Source: Verrucomicrobiales bacterium
GTDB taxonomy: Bacteria; Verrucomicrobiota; Verrucomicrobiia; Verrucomicrobiales; DEV007
Length of the DNA stretch: 64,000 bases
Direction of reading: 5' to 3'
Assembly: GCA_012960505.1 (NCBI GenBank)
Contig: DUBC01000007.1
Location: 124,001 to 188,000, forward strand
Position numbers and translations under genes: made by a program
The notes under the pieces: model-generated
The model's database searches: none
What the model was told of the DNA's origin: nothing
The model's input: the letters and a program-made list of their open reading frames with translations, nothing else
Shown: in pieces, positions 10,899 to 19,846 of the stretch
Layout of the letters: every line of letters starts with the position of its first letter
How positions within the stretch are numbered: the first letter of the stretch is position 1

Positions 10899-12686
10899 AT
10901 GGGAAAAGTAAAAGTAATGACTGATTCACTTGCGAGTCAAGTAGCTGCAGGAGAGGTAGTTGAGCGACCTTCTTCTGTTGTTAAGGAATTGATTGAAAAC
11001 AGTCTAGATGCGGACGCTAAAAGCATTGATGTAATTATTGAAAGGGGAGGTAAGTCGTTAATTAAAGTGCTCGATAATGGAGAAGGGATGAGTCGTGATG
11101 ATTCAATCCTTTCTATAGAGAGGCATGCCACAAGTAAGTTGATCAAAAGTAGCGATCTTAATAATATTTTGACTTTTGGATTTAGGGGGGAGGCATTACC
11201 CAGTATTGCTAGCGTTTCAAGGTTTCGTTTATCTACGCGTCAGCATGGGGCTTTAGTTGGAACAGAAATATTGATCGAAGGTGGGAAGATAAAAGACGTA
11301 CGAGATTCTGGTGATGCGCCAGGCACTCAGGTGGAAATTCGTTCATTATTTTCCAACGTTCCGGCCCGCAAAAAGTTTTTAAGAGCTGATTCTACTGAAA
11401 TTTCAAGAATTGAAACAGTCGTGAGAATCGCAGCAATTTCTCGGTATGATGTTGGATTTTCACTTAGGCATGGGAAAAGAGAAATATTCAAGTTGGGACC
11501 CGCAACAAAACCGATCGATAGGATACTGGATTTGATCGGCTCAAGGTACGCGGATGGTTTAATCCAACTAAATCATGATAAAGTTTCTGAGGGTGATCTT
11601 AATATAACCGGGTGGGTGTCCGCTCCTGGTGTCACTGTGAATAATAGGAAGATTCAGTTTGTATTTGTTAATGACAGGCCCGTGGACAGTCTATTAATTA
11701 AGAACGCATGTCGTGAAGCATACAGAGGCATGACTGAGAGGGGTTCGCACCCGTTAATTTTCCTGTTTATCGGGGTCAATCCTAATGAAGTTGATGTGAA
11801 TATTCATCCATCCAAGAAGGAGATAAAGTTTAGAAATGAAAAATTTGTTCAAAGTGAAATAACGTCTTTGATAGTAGAGACGTTGCGTGATTTTACTTCT
11901 AAATCTTTAAGTGAGGGTGGGGTAGCTAATGTTCCTTCCTTAAGTGCAGAATCAGAACAATTAATTGAATTGGTTCAATTGTCGGATGAATCGGATGATG
12001 AACTGGAAGTATTAGATGAGCCTTCCGTCGATCTCAGTAGTTTTGACTTGGGTGCGTTACAGAAAAAACTATCAAAGAGTCTTGATAATACAATTGATAG
12101 CTCAAGCGAAGAATCGTTCGAGATTCTTGGTGTTTTGCTAAACAAATATATTATTATCCAAAAAACGGGGGGTCTAATACTGCTTCATAAAAGGGCTGCG
12201 CATGAGCGCATTCTTTATGAAAAAGCTTTAAATCAAATCGAAGAACAGGAGTTTCTTCATTCACAGCCATTACTTGTTCCTGTCATTTTAAGTTTATTGC
12301 CCGAGGATTATCATGTTGCTCTCGATTCTATCCCCTTACTGAAGAGAATAGGGCTAGAAATTGAAGATTTCGGTAATAATAATATTAAAGTTGATGCGCT
12401 GCCGGCTGTCTTTTCAGGGGATGACACGGAAGGCTTCGTCACATCTATCATTGGTGAACTAAGGGATTCGGGGTCCAATGCTGTGGCTCAAATGACTTTA
12501 ACGGAATTGACAAAGAGCCTTAGTTACAAAGTATCGCAGTATCATGAATCAACGACCAACGAGGAGATGAATGCTCTAGTATCTGATCTTTTAAAATGTG
12601 ATATGCCTTATGTCGATACGAGGGGAAGATCGACAATGACAGAATTTTCTATAAGTGAAATTGATAGAAGGTTTGAGGGTAGATAG
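10899..12686 (+). CDS. mutL: DNA mismatch repair protein MutL
   Basis: A mismatch-repair ATPase of 595 residues. The GHKL ATPase motifs are intact: ELIENSLDADA, DNGEGMS, and HATSKL...GFRGEALPSIASV. A linker of about 100 residues precedes the MutL_C domain (about 410-595), which keeps the clamp-type motif SQPLLVP. The endonuclease site seen in most MutL proteins is not intact: the DQHA part reads HKRA (430-433) although E436 and E441 remain, and the CPHGRP motif near the C-terminus reads VDTRGRS. The protein is therefore likely unable to nick DNA itself. It starts at ATG 10899 in an A/T-rich context. Confidence 0.95.
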   Translation: MGKVKVMTDSLASQVAAGEVVERPSSVVKELIENSLDADAKSIDVIIERGGKSLIKVLDNGEGMSRDDSILSIERHATSKLIKSSDLNNILTFGFRGEALPSIASVSRFRLSTRQHGALVGTEILIEGGKIKDVRDSGDAPGTQVEIRSLFSNVPARKKFLRADSTEISRIETVVRIAAISRYDVGFSLRHGKREIFKLGPATKPIDRILDLIGSRYADGLIQLNHDKVSEGDLNITGWVSAPGVTVNNRKIQFVFVNDRPVDSLLIKNACREAYRGMTERGSHPLIFLFIGVNPNEVDVNIHPSKKEIKFRNEKFVQSEITSLIVETLRDFTSKSLSEGGVANVPSLSAESEQLIELVQLSDESDDELEVLDEPSVDLSSFDLGALQKKLSKSLDNTIDSSSEESFEILGVLLNKYIIIQKTGGLILLHKRAAHERILYEKALNQIEEQEFLHSQPLLVPVILSLLPEDYHVALDSIPLLKRIGLEIEDFGNNNIKVDALPAVFSGDDTEGFVTSIIGELRDSGSNAVAQMTLTELTKSLSYKVSQYHESTTNEEMNALVSDLLKCDMPYVDTRGRSTMTEFSISEIDRRFEGR

Positions 12687-14495
12687 CTAGAAATCCATTG
12701 AGTGAATCTCGTCAAAAGGCACCGAGAATTCCTTGCCATTGGCGATTTGTAAAATGACATGAGTTTCCGTTATTTTTACAATTGAAAATAGAGATTGCTT
12801 GGAGCAATGAATCTTTTGTCCGTCAACTAAGGTTAAACTAATGTTAGATTGGTATTGGTCTGATTTTTTGTTGAACCAAATAGACGGCATCCTTGAAAAT
12901 ACATATTTTACCTGAGAAGAATCTTTTCGTGTTCCTTCAAAACTGTCGTTATTTATTGTGAAACTTTCGACGTAGACTGGATCCTTTCGAATTAAAATTG
13001 CTGCCCCATTATTGGGGACAGTTAACGCATTGTTATGGGCATTAAGTTTTTTTCCTGATGCCCAGAGTGCATTGAGTTTGAGTTCGAGCAGTGGAAAATT
13101 TCCTAAATAAGTTCTAGGTGATATTTCAGGTGTGTATTTAACCTTTAGTATGGATCCGTCATTTAATAGGCACCAAAGATGAGGGATTAAATTCTGATCT
13201 GGATCTTTCAACTCACTATTGTGAATTGAAAGGATACTATTCATTTTGATGTTGAGCTTCCCTAATGACTTTGTCGAAGGTAACGCAATTAAGTTTTGTT
13301 CTTTTCTATTGAATTGCTCGGGAAAAATAAACCTTTCGCATGATATCCTGTCGCCATTCTTAAGTGTTAATAGTGCTCCATTAGCTTCATTTAAGTTTTG
13401 CAAATCAGTGAATATTAAATCATCGAATGAAAACGTTGTGTCGATATCAGAGTTAGCGTTTATCGTAAAACGAGTGATAGGGGTCTTGCTCAGAATACCA
13501 ATGAATTGATTCCCTTCTCTAATTGTACTGGCTTCTACCTTATGGTTATTTGAATCGAATGCGGTCAAAGTTGTTCCGCCAGGTTTGACTAGGCCAACGC
13601 GAAGCCCTATGAAAGAAACTGCACGGTTCTCTGTTGGATCATCCGGATTACAGAAACGTGCAGATATAGCTCCTTCAAATAGGGGCCTATGATTTGTGGC
13701 TGAATTCCCTTGTTGAATTCCCTCGATTTCTTTGGGGCTGACAGTCAGGTATGAATTTGGACGCAATGACATAAATGATACGCCTATCCCTTCATAGGTT
13801 TTATTTATATTTTGCCCTGATCTTAAAATCTTGCCTTCAAGTGATGAGTTGAAGTCTATTTTTATATTGGTGATTGGTATTTCTGATGAGTTTTCTTCGT
13901 TAATTATAAAGTAGCCGGAGGGGTTAAATATTTTAGGGATCTCCTTTATAGATTTAACTGAGGATCTGCTGAGTGTTATTTCCGATCCATGGTATTGAGT
14001 TGTGCTGGTAAAGTTTATTATTTGTCCTTTGAGCTTTTTTGTTTTTGATCGCAACTGATCAAAACCTAAGGAGTTTTGTGGGGGTAAATTGCTTATAATT
14101 TTCCTCAGTCGCCACCGCACTTCTGGATCGAGTGAGTTTTTTATATTGGTTTTAAGTATGTTTTGAAAGCCATTTGATATTGAGCCTAGTTGGGCGGCGG
14201 CATTTTCCCGTTGTTTAAAATTTTCATCTCTAAGCTGTTCTAGTAAGATGTTTATTTGTTGGAGCCGTTCAACTGGTTGTGACGTAGTGAAATGTAATTC
14301 ATGTGTATCTGAAAGATTTAGTTTAATGTTTTCGATCTGATTGTTATTTAAGAAGCTTTTAAAGATAAAGGGCTGATCTTTGAGCGTAAGGATAAGGCGC
14401 GTTCCGTCATTGAATTCAACCTCCCTCACAAGATCAGCGCTTTGCAGGCAAAGTGATGACAGAATCAAGGTATAGATAATACTAATGGATTTCAT
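12687..14495 (-). CDS. Large exported protein of unknown function
   Basis: About 602 residues from ATG 14495; a TTG at 14522 is possible but would spoil the signal peptide (MKSISIIYTLILSSLCLQSA). The N-terminal third contains a helical, HEAT-like segment (LLEQLRDENFKQRENAAAQL...DPEVRWRLRKII). A beta-sandwich pattern follows (FIGLRVGLVKPGGTTLTAFD...FSFDDLIF), and then several repeats of a short beta motif of the type DG..I.C....L. I do not recognise a family. It converges with mutL, with the stop codons directly adjacent. Confidence 0.75.
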   Translation of the reverse strand: MKSISIIYTLILSSLCLQSADLVREVEFNDGTRLILTLKDQPFIFKSFLNNNQIENIKLNLSDTHELHFTTSQPVERLQQINILLEQLRDENFKQRENAAAQLGSISNGFQNILKTNIKNSLDPEVRWRLRKIISNLPPQNSLGFDQLRSKTKKLKGQIINFTSTTQYHGSEITLSRSSVKSIKEIPKIFNPSGYFIINEENSSEIPITNIKIDFNSSLEGKILRSGQNINKTYEGIGVSFMSLRPNSYLTVSPKEIEGIQQGNSATNHRPLFEGAISARFCNPDDPTENRAVSFIGLRVGLVKPGGTTLTAFDSNNHKVEASTIREGNQFIGILSKTPITRFTINANSDIDTTFSFDDLIFTDLQNLNEANGALLTLKNGDRISCERFIFPEQFNRKEQNLIALPSTKSLGKLNIKMNSILSIHNSELKDPDQNLIPHLWCLLNDGSILKVKYTPEISPRTYLGNFPLLELKLNALWASGKKLNAHNNALTVPNNGAAILIRKDPVYVESFTINNDSFEGTRKDSSQVKYVFSRMPSIWFNKKSDQYQSNISLTLVDGQKIHCSKQSLFSIVKITETHVILQIANGKEFSVPFDEIHSMDF

Positions 14496-14621
14496 TTCTG
14501 TAATGAGAGATGAGTAGAGCAACTTATAGATTAACCTTTGGAATTGATCATTATTGGTGTTGGATTAGTTGAAATATCAATTGCATATTTAAATAGTCGA
14601 GGATCACTTTGCTAAAAGTAT

Positions 14622-15464
14622 ATGGAGGGAAAAAACTGCATTTTATTAGTAGATAACGGATCACATAGGGCAGCATCCGTGTTAAATCTGCGCCGAATTG
14701 CTAAAGAGTTATCCATTCACTCGGGTCGTCCAATTCATCCGGTGTCATTGTTACATTCAACTAAAATTGATTCTGATGACCTTGATGGTGTTCCTGCTGA
14801 TATTACTGAGCCCTTCCTTGAAGAAAAACTTTCTAATGGAATAGCTAACTTTCTTGTAGTCCCATTATTTTTCGGACGCAGCGCAGCTATCTATGAGTAT
14901 TTGCCTCAAAGAATAGGGCAGATGAGAAAACAATTTTCCAATCTTAAAGTCAGGATTGCTGACCCTCTAGTTGACATAGAAAATGTACAGAATGATGATG
15001 TAGCACAAATCCTGGCTGACTTAGTTAGGATTAAAATTTCAGAAAATCAGTTAAAGAGACCCTCGGTTACGCTCGTAGATCATGGTACGCCGAGAAAAAA
15101 GGTGAACGATGTTAGGAACTTTATAGCGAACCAATTGAAAGATATTTTATCCGATGAAGTTAGTATGGTTGAGCCATCCTCTATGGAATCTAGGCCTGAG
15201 CCTGAGTATGATTTCAATCAGCCTCTATTAGAGAACCTGTTGGGTTCTGATGGGTTTTGTGATGACGTTATTCTTTCGATGCTTTTCATTTCTCCAGGCA
15301 GGCACGCTGGTGAGGGTGGTGACATACATACGATATGCTTAGACTCGGAGGCGAAAAGCAATGGTCTGAAGACTTACGTGAGTGGGCTTCTTTCTGAGCA
15401 TGAGGGGATAGTTAAAATACTTGATACGAGGCTGAGAAGTGGAATTGATTCCTTGCCGATATAA
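14622..15464 (+). CDS. CbiX/SirB-like chelatase family protein, two tandem domains
   Basis: A 280-residue protein of the sirohydrochlorin cobalto/ferrochelatase superfamily. The first half opens with ILLVDNGSHRAAS and contains LVVPLFFGRSAAIYEYLP. The second half repeats the plan with TLVDHGTPRKKVNDV and LFISPGRHAGEGGD. Members insert Co2+ or Fe2+ into sirohydrochlorin or related tetrapyrroles. The canonical first-domain histidine after the glycine-rich strand is only partly conserved, so the precise activity is open. No other cobalamin or siroheme genes are nearby. Confidence 0.82.
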   Translation: MEGKNCILLVDNGSHRAASVLNLRRIAKELSIHSGRPIHPVSLLHSTKIDSDDLDGVPADITEPFLEEKLSNGIANFLVVPLFFGRSAAIYEYLPQRIGQMRKQFSNLKVRIADPLVDIENVQNDDVAQILADLVRIKISENQLKRPSVTLVDHGTPRKKVNDVRNFIANQLKDILSDEVSMVEPSSMESRPEPEYDFNQPLLENLLGSDGFCDDVILSMLFISPGRHAGEGGDIHTICLDSEAKSNGLKTYVSGLLSEHEGIVKILDTRLRSGIDSLPI

Positions 15465-15816
15465 AGTCAATCATCGGATGTTAGGTGATGCCTCTTTAGA
15501 AAAAGAATGAGGTGACACTGGCTAGGAACCTCAACCTAAAAACACCAGCGCCACCCCGTATCCCCTCAAAATGTTAAGCAAATTTAATCAGTTAATAATA
15601 CTTAACACATCCTAAATATATGAAACATTTGTTTTATAGTGCAAGGTATTATACTGATTAAATCACATAAAATTATTGTATTTTTTAAAATCAATTCTTA
15701 AGATTTAACTTTTAAGAATTCCAAACTACTAGTTAATTGGTGTTTCGGATAAAAGGTTAATGAAAAGTTTATAAAAATAATTGATCGAATAAAATTGTTT
15801 TGAAATAAGAATACTG
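15465..15816. other. Intergenic region of 352 bp, very AT-rich, with inverted repeats
   Basis: No ORF of note is seen. The left 100 bp is of average composition and holds the hairpin described separately. The rest is strongly AT-rich and contains two further inverted repeats: a long one with arms at 15583-15601 (TTTAATCAGTTAATAATAC) and 15647-15663 (GTATTATACTGATTAAA), and a 9-bp one with arms 15693-15701 (AATTCTTAA) and 15712-15720 (TTAAGAATT). It probably carries the promoter of the transglutaminase-like gene. Confidence 0.6.
15511..15554 (-). ncRNA. Possible structured RNA or terminator on the minus strand
   Basis: Read on the minus strand, GGUGGCGCUGG pairs along its full 11 nt with CCAGUGUCACC, using two G-U wobbles. 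An inner UUAGG/CCUAG helix closes an 8-nt loop, and a U-rich run (UCAUUCUUUUUC) follows. On the plus strand the same wobbles would be A-C mismatches, so the structure favours a minus-strand transcript. It matches no RNA family I know; SRP, 6S and cobalamin riboswitch motifs were looked for and not found. No minus-strand gene lies upstream to use it as a simple terminator. Confidence 0.3.
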
Positions 15817-17550
15817 ATGAAGAAAAACACAACCCGGTTAAGGATCACTCAGCTATTTTTATTTGTTCTTTATGTAGCGCTCGTGTTTCCGCTTCGGGCT
15901 GAGCAAAAATATTCTATCCCAGTATGGAGTAAAGATCTTCAGCAAAGGTGGTCAAATTCACATTCTAATCCAACTAATTGGATGAAGAGCGTGCAACTAA
16001 TGAATGATCGGTTGTTGAAAGTTGGTCAATCGCACAGCATAAACAGACTTCTTTCCAGTAGTCATTTTTGGAACTGGGTGGCTCAGGTGTATTGGTCAAA
16101 AAAACTACTCGCTCCATATTTCCATGATTTAGAATCTTCCAGTGATGCTTTTAAAAATTGCAAAGCATTGCTTTCTGTGGATGGGCTAAGTGAGAAGTCC
16201 GTTAGGTACATTAATGCATCAGATAATAAGATAAAATTTGTCAGAATTTTATCTAAATTGATTACCGATGATGAAAAGAAGTTTAAGCGGTATATGAATC
16301 TTGCAATCGCGATAGCGATGGTGTGGGATGAGCCGTTCCCTGATTCTTGGCCTCACCCCAATGTTAACAGAAATGATATACCTATTAGCGATTTGGATGT
16401 TTTGGCATTGTTTAATTTTTTCGTTATATCTCATGAAAGTGGACGTCTGAAAATTGGTCTTGATAGACTATCCATAAGGGAGCTTTGTTTTGTAATTGAT
16501 ACGCCAGTCCAATTAAACGAACTCAAGTATGCGCAGCAAATTAAGCTTAAAAGCATAGGAGATCTTGAGCGCTTGTATAAAATAATACCGTATGATCAAC
16601 AAAGAATTAACAGTGAGACTTATGAATGGCCTCACGGGCCGTACCGCTTAATTGATATAGGACTGAAGAAGGGCGGTATCTGTATGGATCAGAGTTATTT
16701 CGCTTCGCATGCTGCCAAGTCACAAGGGATACCATCAATTTTATTTATGGGACAAGGCCGGTCCGGTGGGCACGCTTGGGTAGGTTTTTTGGAGTCTAGA
16801 GGGAGGTGGAAGCTGAATGCGGCTCGATGGGCCAGTGAAAAGTACCCAGTGGGTTTTGCGTATGACCCCCAAACATGGGAGAGAATAAGTGATACACAGT
16901 TTGAATTTATTTTAAAATCCAATGGCGACAGTCCTTCATACGGTAAAGGAAAATTGGTTTTGGCTTGGGCCCTTTTAAATGCAGGTTCATCACAATTTCA
17001 GCCACTCTTACAGGTTGCGGCTAAAATCATGCCTAGAAGTAAGGAACCTTGGCAAATAGAACTAAATTACCTTAATGAGAGTGAGGCTAATCTTGATGCG
17101 ATGAAGGTTTTTTGGGCAAGGTGGATAACTAATTTTAAAGAAGAGAAGGGAACTAAAGCGAAGGGGCAGATCGAGCTATTGAAAATTTTAAGGAAACTTA
17201 ACTTGGATTCGGCGGCCTTAAAGTTGAGTCGCCAGATCATTAACGAGAACCGTTCAGGGCGATTTGATCTTGGTGTCACTGTTGCTAGCGATGAGGTCTT
17301 TGACCTTCAGAGAGCAAAAAATTGGGGTGAAGCTCATAGGAAATATAAAATTACGCTAGAACAGTTTAAGAATTCAAGTGGTGGGCATTTATTTTACAAT
17401 TTGATTGATCCATATGTAAGGAACTGTTTGCTGGACCATCGCATGGATGAGGCCTCAGATGCAATTCTGTTAGCATCTAAGACAATTAAACCTGTCCCGA
17501 ATTCGATTTTGTATAATGATTTTGAAAAACTACGCAGCGAAGTTGAGTAG
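15817..17550 (+). CDS. Exported transglutaminase-like protein
   Basis: A 577-residue protein with a signal peptide or anchor (LFLFVLYVALVFPLRA, about residues 13-28). The central part has a transglutaminase-like core: a catalytic-type cysteine C289 in GGICMDQSYFASHAAKSQGIPS and H319 in SGGHAWVGF. The C-terminal 180 residues are helical and repeat-like. Such domains act as peptidases, amidases or peptide-binding modules in bacteria; the substrate is unknown. It converges with the DsbD-like gene. Confidence 0.7.
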   Translation: MKKNTTRLRITQLFLFVLYVALVFPLRAEQKYSIPVWSKDLQQRWSNSHSNPTNWMKSVQLMNDRLLKVGQSHSINRLLSSSHFWNWVAQVYWSKKLLAPYFHDLESSSDAFKNCKALLSVDGLSEKSVRYINASDNKIKFVRILSKLITDDEKKFKRYMNLAIAIAMVWDEPFPDSWPHPNVNRNDIPISDLDVLALFNFFVISHESGRLKIGLDRLSIRELCFVIDTPVQLNELKYAQQIKLKSIGDLERLYKIIPYDQQRINSETYEWPHGPYRLIDIGLKKGGICMDQSYFASHAAKSQGIPSILFMGQGRSGGHAWVGFLESRGRWKLNAARWASEKYPVGFAYDPQTWERISDTQFEFILKSNGDSPSYGKGKLVLAWALLNAGSSQFQPLLQVAAKIMPRSKEPWQIELNYLNESEANLDAMKVFWARWITNFKEEKGTKAKGQIELLKILRKLNLDSAALKLSRQIINENRSGRFDLGVTVASDEVFDLQRAKNWGEAHRKYKITLEQFKNSSGGHLFYNLIDPYVRNCLLDHRMDEASDAILLASKTIKPVPNSILYNDFEKLRSEVE

Positions 17551-17556
17551 CTTTCA

Positions 17557-19797
17557 TTAGGATTTTATTAATTCTTCAAGCTTTTTGATGAATTTTCTTT
17601 TGCCGGCCTCTGGAGTAATGGCAGGGAGAGAGAGTTGATTCGGTAATTCTTCAATCTTTCCACTCTTAGATCCTAAAATTATCGGATAAAACGGAATCGT
17701 TTGCTGTTCAAGTCTTTCAAGAAACTCGCTAAGGATCCAATTGTCTTTATCAGATTGATCCGCAATCATTGGTATTACCCCAAGTTCCTTAATCTTTTCG
17801 CTTACCTCTTTACTGTGAAGAACAAACTGTTCATTGGTTTTGCAGACTGCTCACCAAACAGCAGTGTAGTCTATGAATACGTTCTTTCCGTTTTTCACAT
17901 GTTCTAATGCAACTATTGGATCGAAGGGTTCATAAGTTAAACCGTGCACAGTTTTGCTGTTTGTGCTCTCAGCAACTACTGAGTCCATTTGGGTAACGTT
18001 TTGGGCAATTTTAAAGCAAATCAAGCAGGATAATAAGAGAGCCATTCTTCCAAGCCACTTGGTCATGGGTTTGCTTGATAGAGGATTTGAATATTTGCCG
18101 TATATCCACAGACCTAATGCAAGTATCACCAAAGCTAAAAGGGTCCAGATTACTGATGAAAGCCCAATTGCCTTGCCTAGTATATTTAGCAACCATATTA
18201 CGGTGGCTAGAAGTGGGAACGCCATGAATTGTTTGAATGTTTCCATCCATTTGCCGGGACGTGGTAGCGCGTCCACTAGTTTTGGCATGTAGGATAAAAC
18301 AACGTAAGGGAGTGAGAGTCCGGCAGCTAGAGAGGTAAACAACGCATATCCTTGAACTTCTGGGCCCGAAAGGGCAAAGCCGAGAGCGGGTCCCATGAAA
18401 GGACCAGTGCAAGGCGTTGCGACGAGCACTGCTAAGATGCCAGAAAAGAAGCTGCCTAATAAGCCTTTCTTGTTTTGAAGTTTGCTTCCAGTGCCAATCA
18501 ATGACGTTCCAATTTCAAATAGTCCGAACAGATTAAGCGAAAATATAAACATTACTCCAATGAGACTCAGTACAAACCAAGGGTGCTGAAATTGAAATCC
18601 CCAGCCCACGCTCTCGCCACTGTTGCGAACCAAAAAAAGTACACTAACAAGTAGCCACAATGAGACGAAAATTCCTGAAGCAAATGCCCAGCCATGAAGG
18701 CGGATCTTTCTTTTGTCGCTCCCTGATTGCTGAACGAAACCAAGAATCTTAATTCCCAAAATGGGGAACACGCAAGGCATTAGATTCAGTATGATCCCCC
18801 CGAGGAATGCAAAAAATAGCATTAAAAAGAAAGAGCCTTTCTTTGTCTGATTGTTTTTGGTTAGTTCTTCAATGGCTTTGAGATATGGCTCAGCTTCTGG
18901 GCTGTCGATACTTGGGTATGATTTTGAAGAAGCGGTAACGGTTTGAGTCTCGTCAATTGTTAGAGTTTCTGTAGTTAACCAGAAAGCTTTACTACTATCA
19001 CTGGTAAGAAGAAATCCTTGTAATAAACCATTGATTTCGTATGACTCGTCCTCGAGTGGGGCAAAGAGAGTGAGGACATCATTTTCCAAGTCCATCATTA
19101 GTCCATCACTTTCTTTGATGATTGAGCTGTCGGATAACATCAAATAGGGATCCTTGCCGATTTGATTCTGGAGATCTTTGCTGAGTTTGCTTGAGATTTC
19201 TAAGTGTCCGAAATCGGTCCGAGCTAGCGCTTTTATGATGGGGAGTTGTGATTGAGATTTGTTCCAATCAGAAAGTATGGATTCGCTGTCTAGAGTTGCT
19301 GTAGTTGGCCCAATGGGTAGATCAATTGATAGCGGCGTCGTTACTGGTGGCAGACAAGTTTCCTTGCAGGCTTGCCAGTCCACGGAAGCGAGTACTTTGA
19401 TTGACTTTAGATCATCAAAATTACTTGGAGCAGTTATGCTGGTAGTAAAATATACAATGTCTTCGTATGTGTGACTTGTTAAGGTGAGTCCAGGGAAAGA
19501 TTGAACGGTTTTGTGAGGTACTGGATATTCCGTTGGTGTGGTTTCGAAACCATCTGGTGCAGTCCATGAAACTTCTGTAGGCAGTCCACTTTCTCCAGAT
19601 CCGATCCAGTAAATGTGCCAGTCCTTATCAATTGTAGCTTTTACGGAGACTTTGAACGTCGAGCCGGGACTGACTGAGCCTGTGTCTGATACTAGCTCTA
19701 ATTTGACTGGACCACTTTGAGCAGGGGAAAGGCCAAGTGATGCGAGTGATATCAAAAAGCATATAAGCAATCTAATTCTCTTACTGTTTGCTAACAT
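17557..19797 (-). CDS. DsbD-like thiol:disulfide interchange protein, probable selenoprotein (UGA-encoded Sec649)
   Basis: Moves electrons across the inner membrane to periplasmic thiol proteins. Residues 1-26 are a signal peptide. A DsbD alpha-type domain follows, with C144 and C148 in WQACKETCLPP. The membrane part (about 320-600) holds the paired core cysteines in NLMPCVFPILG and ATPCTGPFMGP. The C-terminal thioredoxin domain reads VFIDYTAVW-UGA-AVCKTNEQF, so the TGA at 17853-17851 stands exactly where the first CxxC cysteine belongs. The same frame continues without a stop for 97 more codons of plausible thioredoxin sequence to 17557. A SECIS-like hairpin lies just downstream. Total 746 residues, the usual DsbD size. 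A simple nonsense mutation is the alternative. SecA is 49 bp upstream on the same strand. Confidence 0.82.
17818..17835 (-). promoter_or_regulatory. Candidate bacterial SECIS hairpin for the DsbD-like gene
   Basis: Counting the U of the UGA as 1, GAACA (22-26) pairs with UGUUC (30-34) around a GUU loop (27-29). A bulged U (21) and two A-U pairs sit below. Known bacterial SECIS elements share the distance (about 16-37 nt from the UGA), a G at the start of the apical loop and, in E. coli fdhF, a bulged U on the 5' side. Confidence 0.6.
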
Positions 19798-19846
19798 TTG
19801 GCTGTGACTTTAAAAGTTCAGGGATTTTTATATAAATAAAGAATGA

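Noticed and set aside
15465..15600. Cobalamin riboswitch or SRP RNA in the spacer after the CbiX-like gene
   Set aside because: The B12-box and GGAA-loop SRP consensus are absent on both strands.
17557..17769. A separate 70-codon gene after the DsbD-like frame
   Set aside because: It is in the same frame as the DsbD-like gene and continues its thioredoxin domain; it is the end of that gene beyond the UGA, with no start signal of its own.
17701..17907. A 68-codon plus-strand frame
   Set aside because: Antisense shadow over the thioredoxin domain of the DsbD-like gene.
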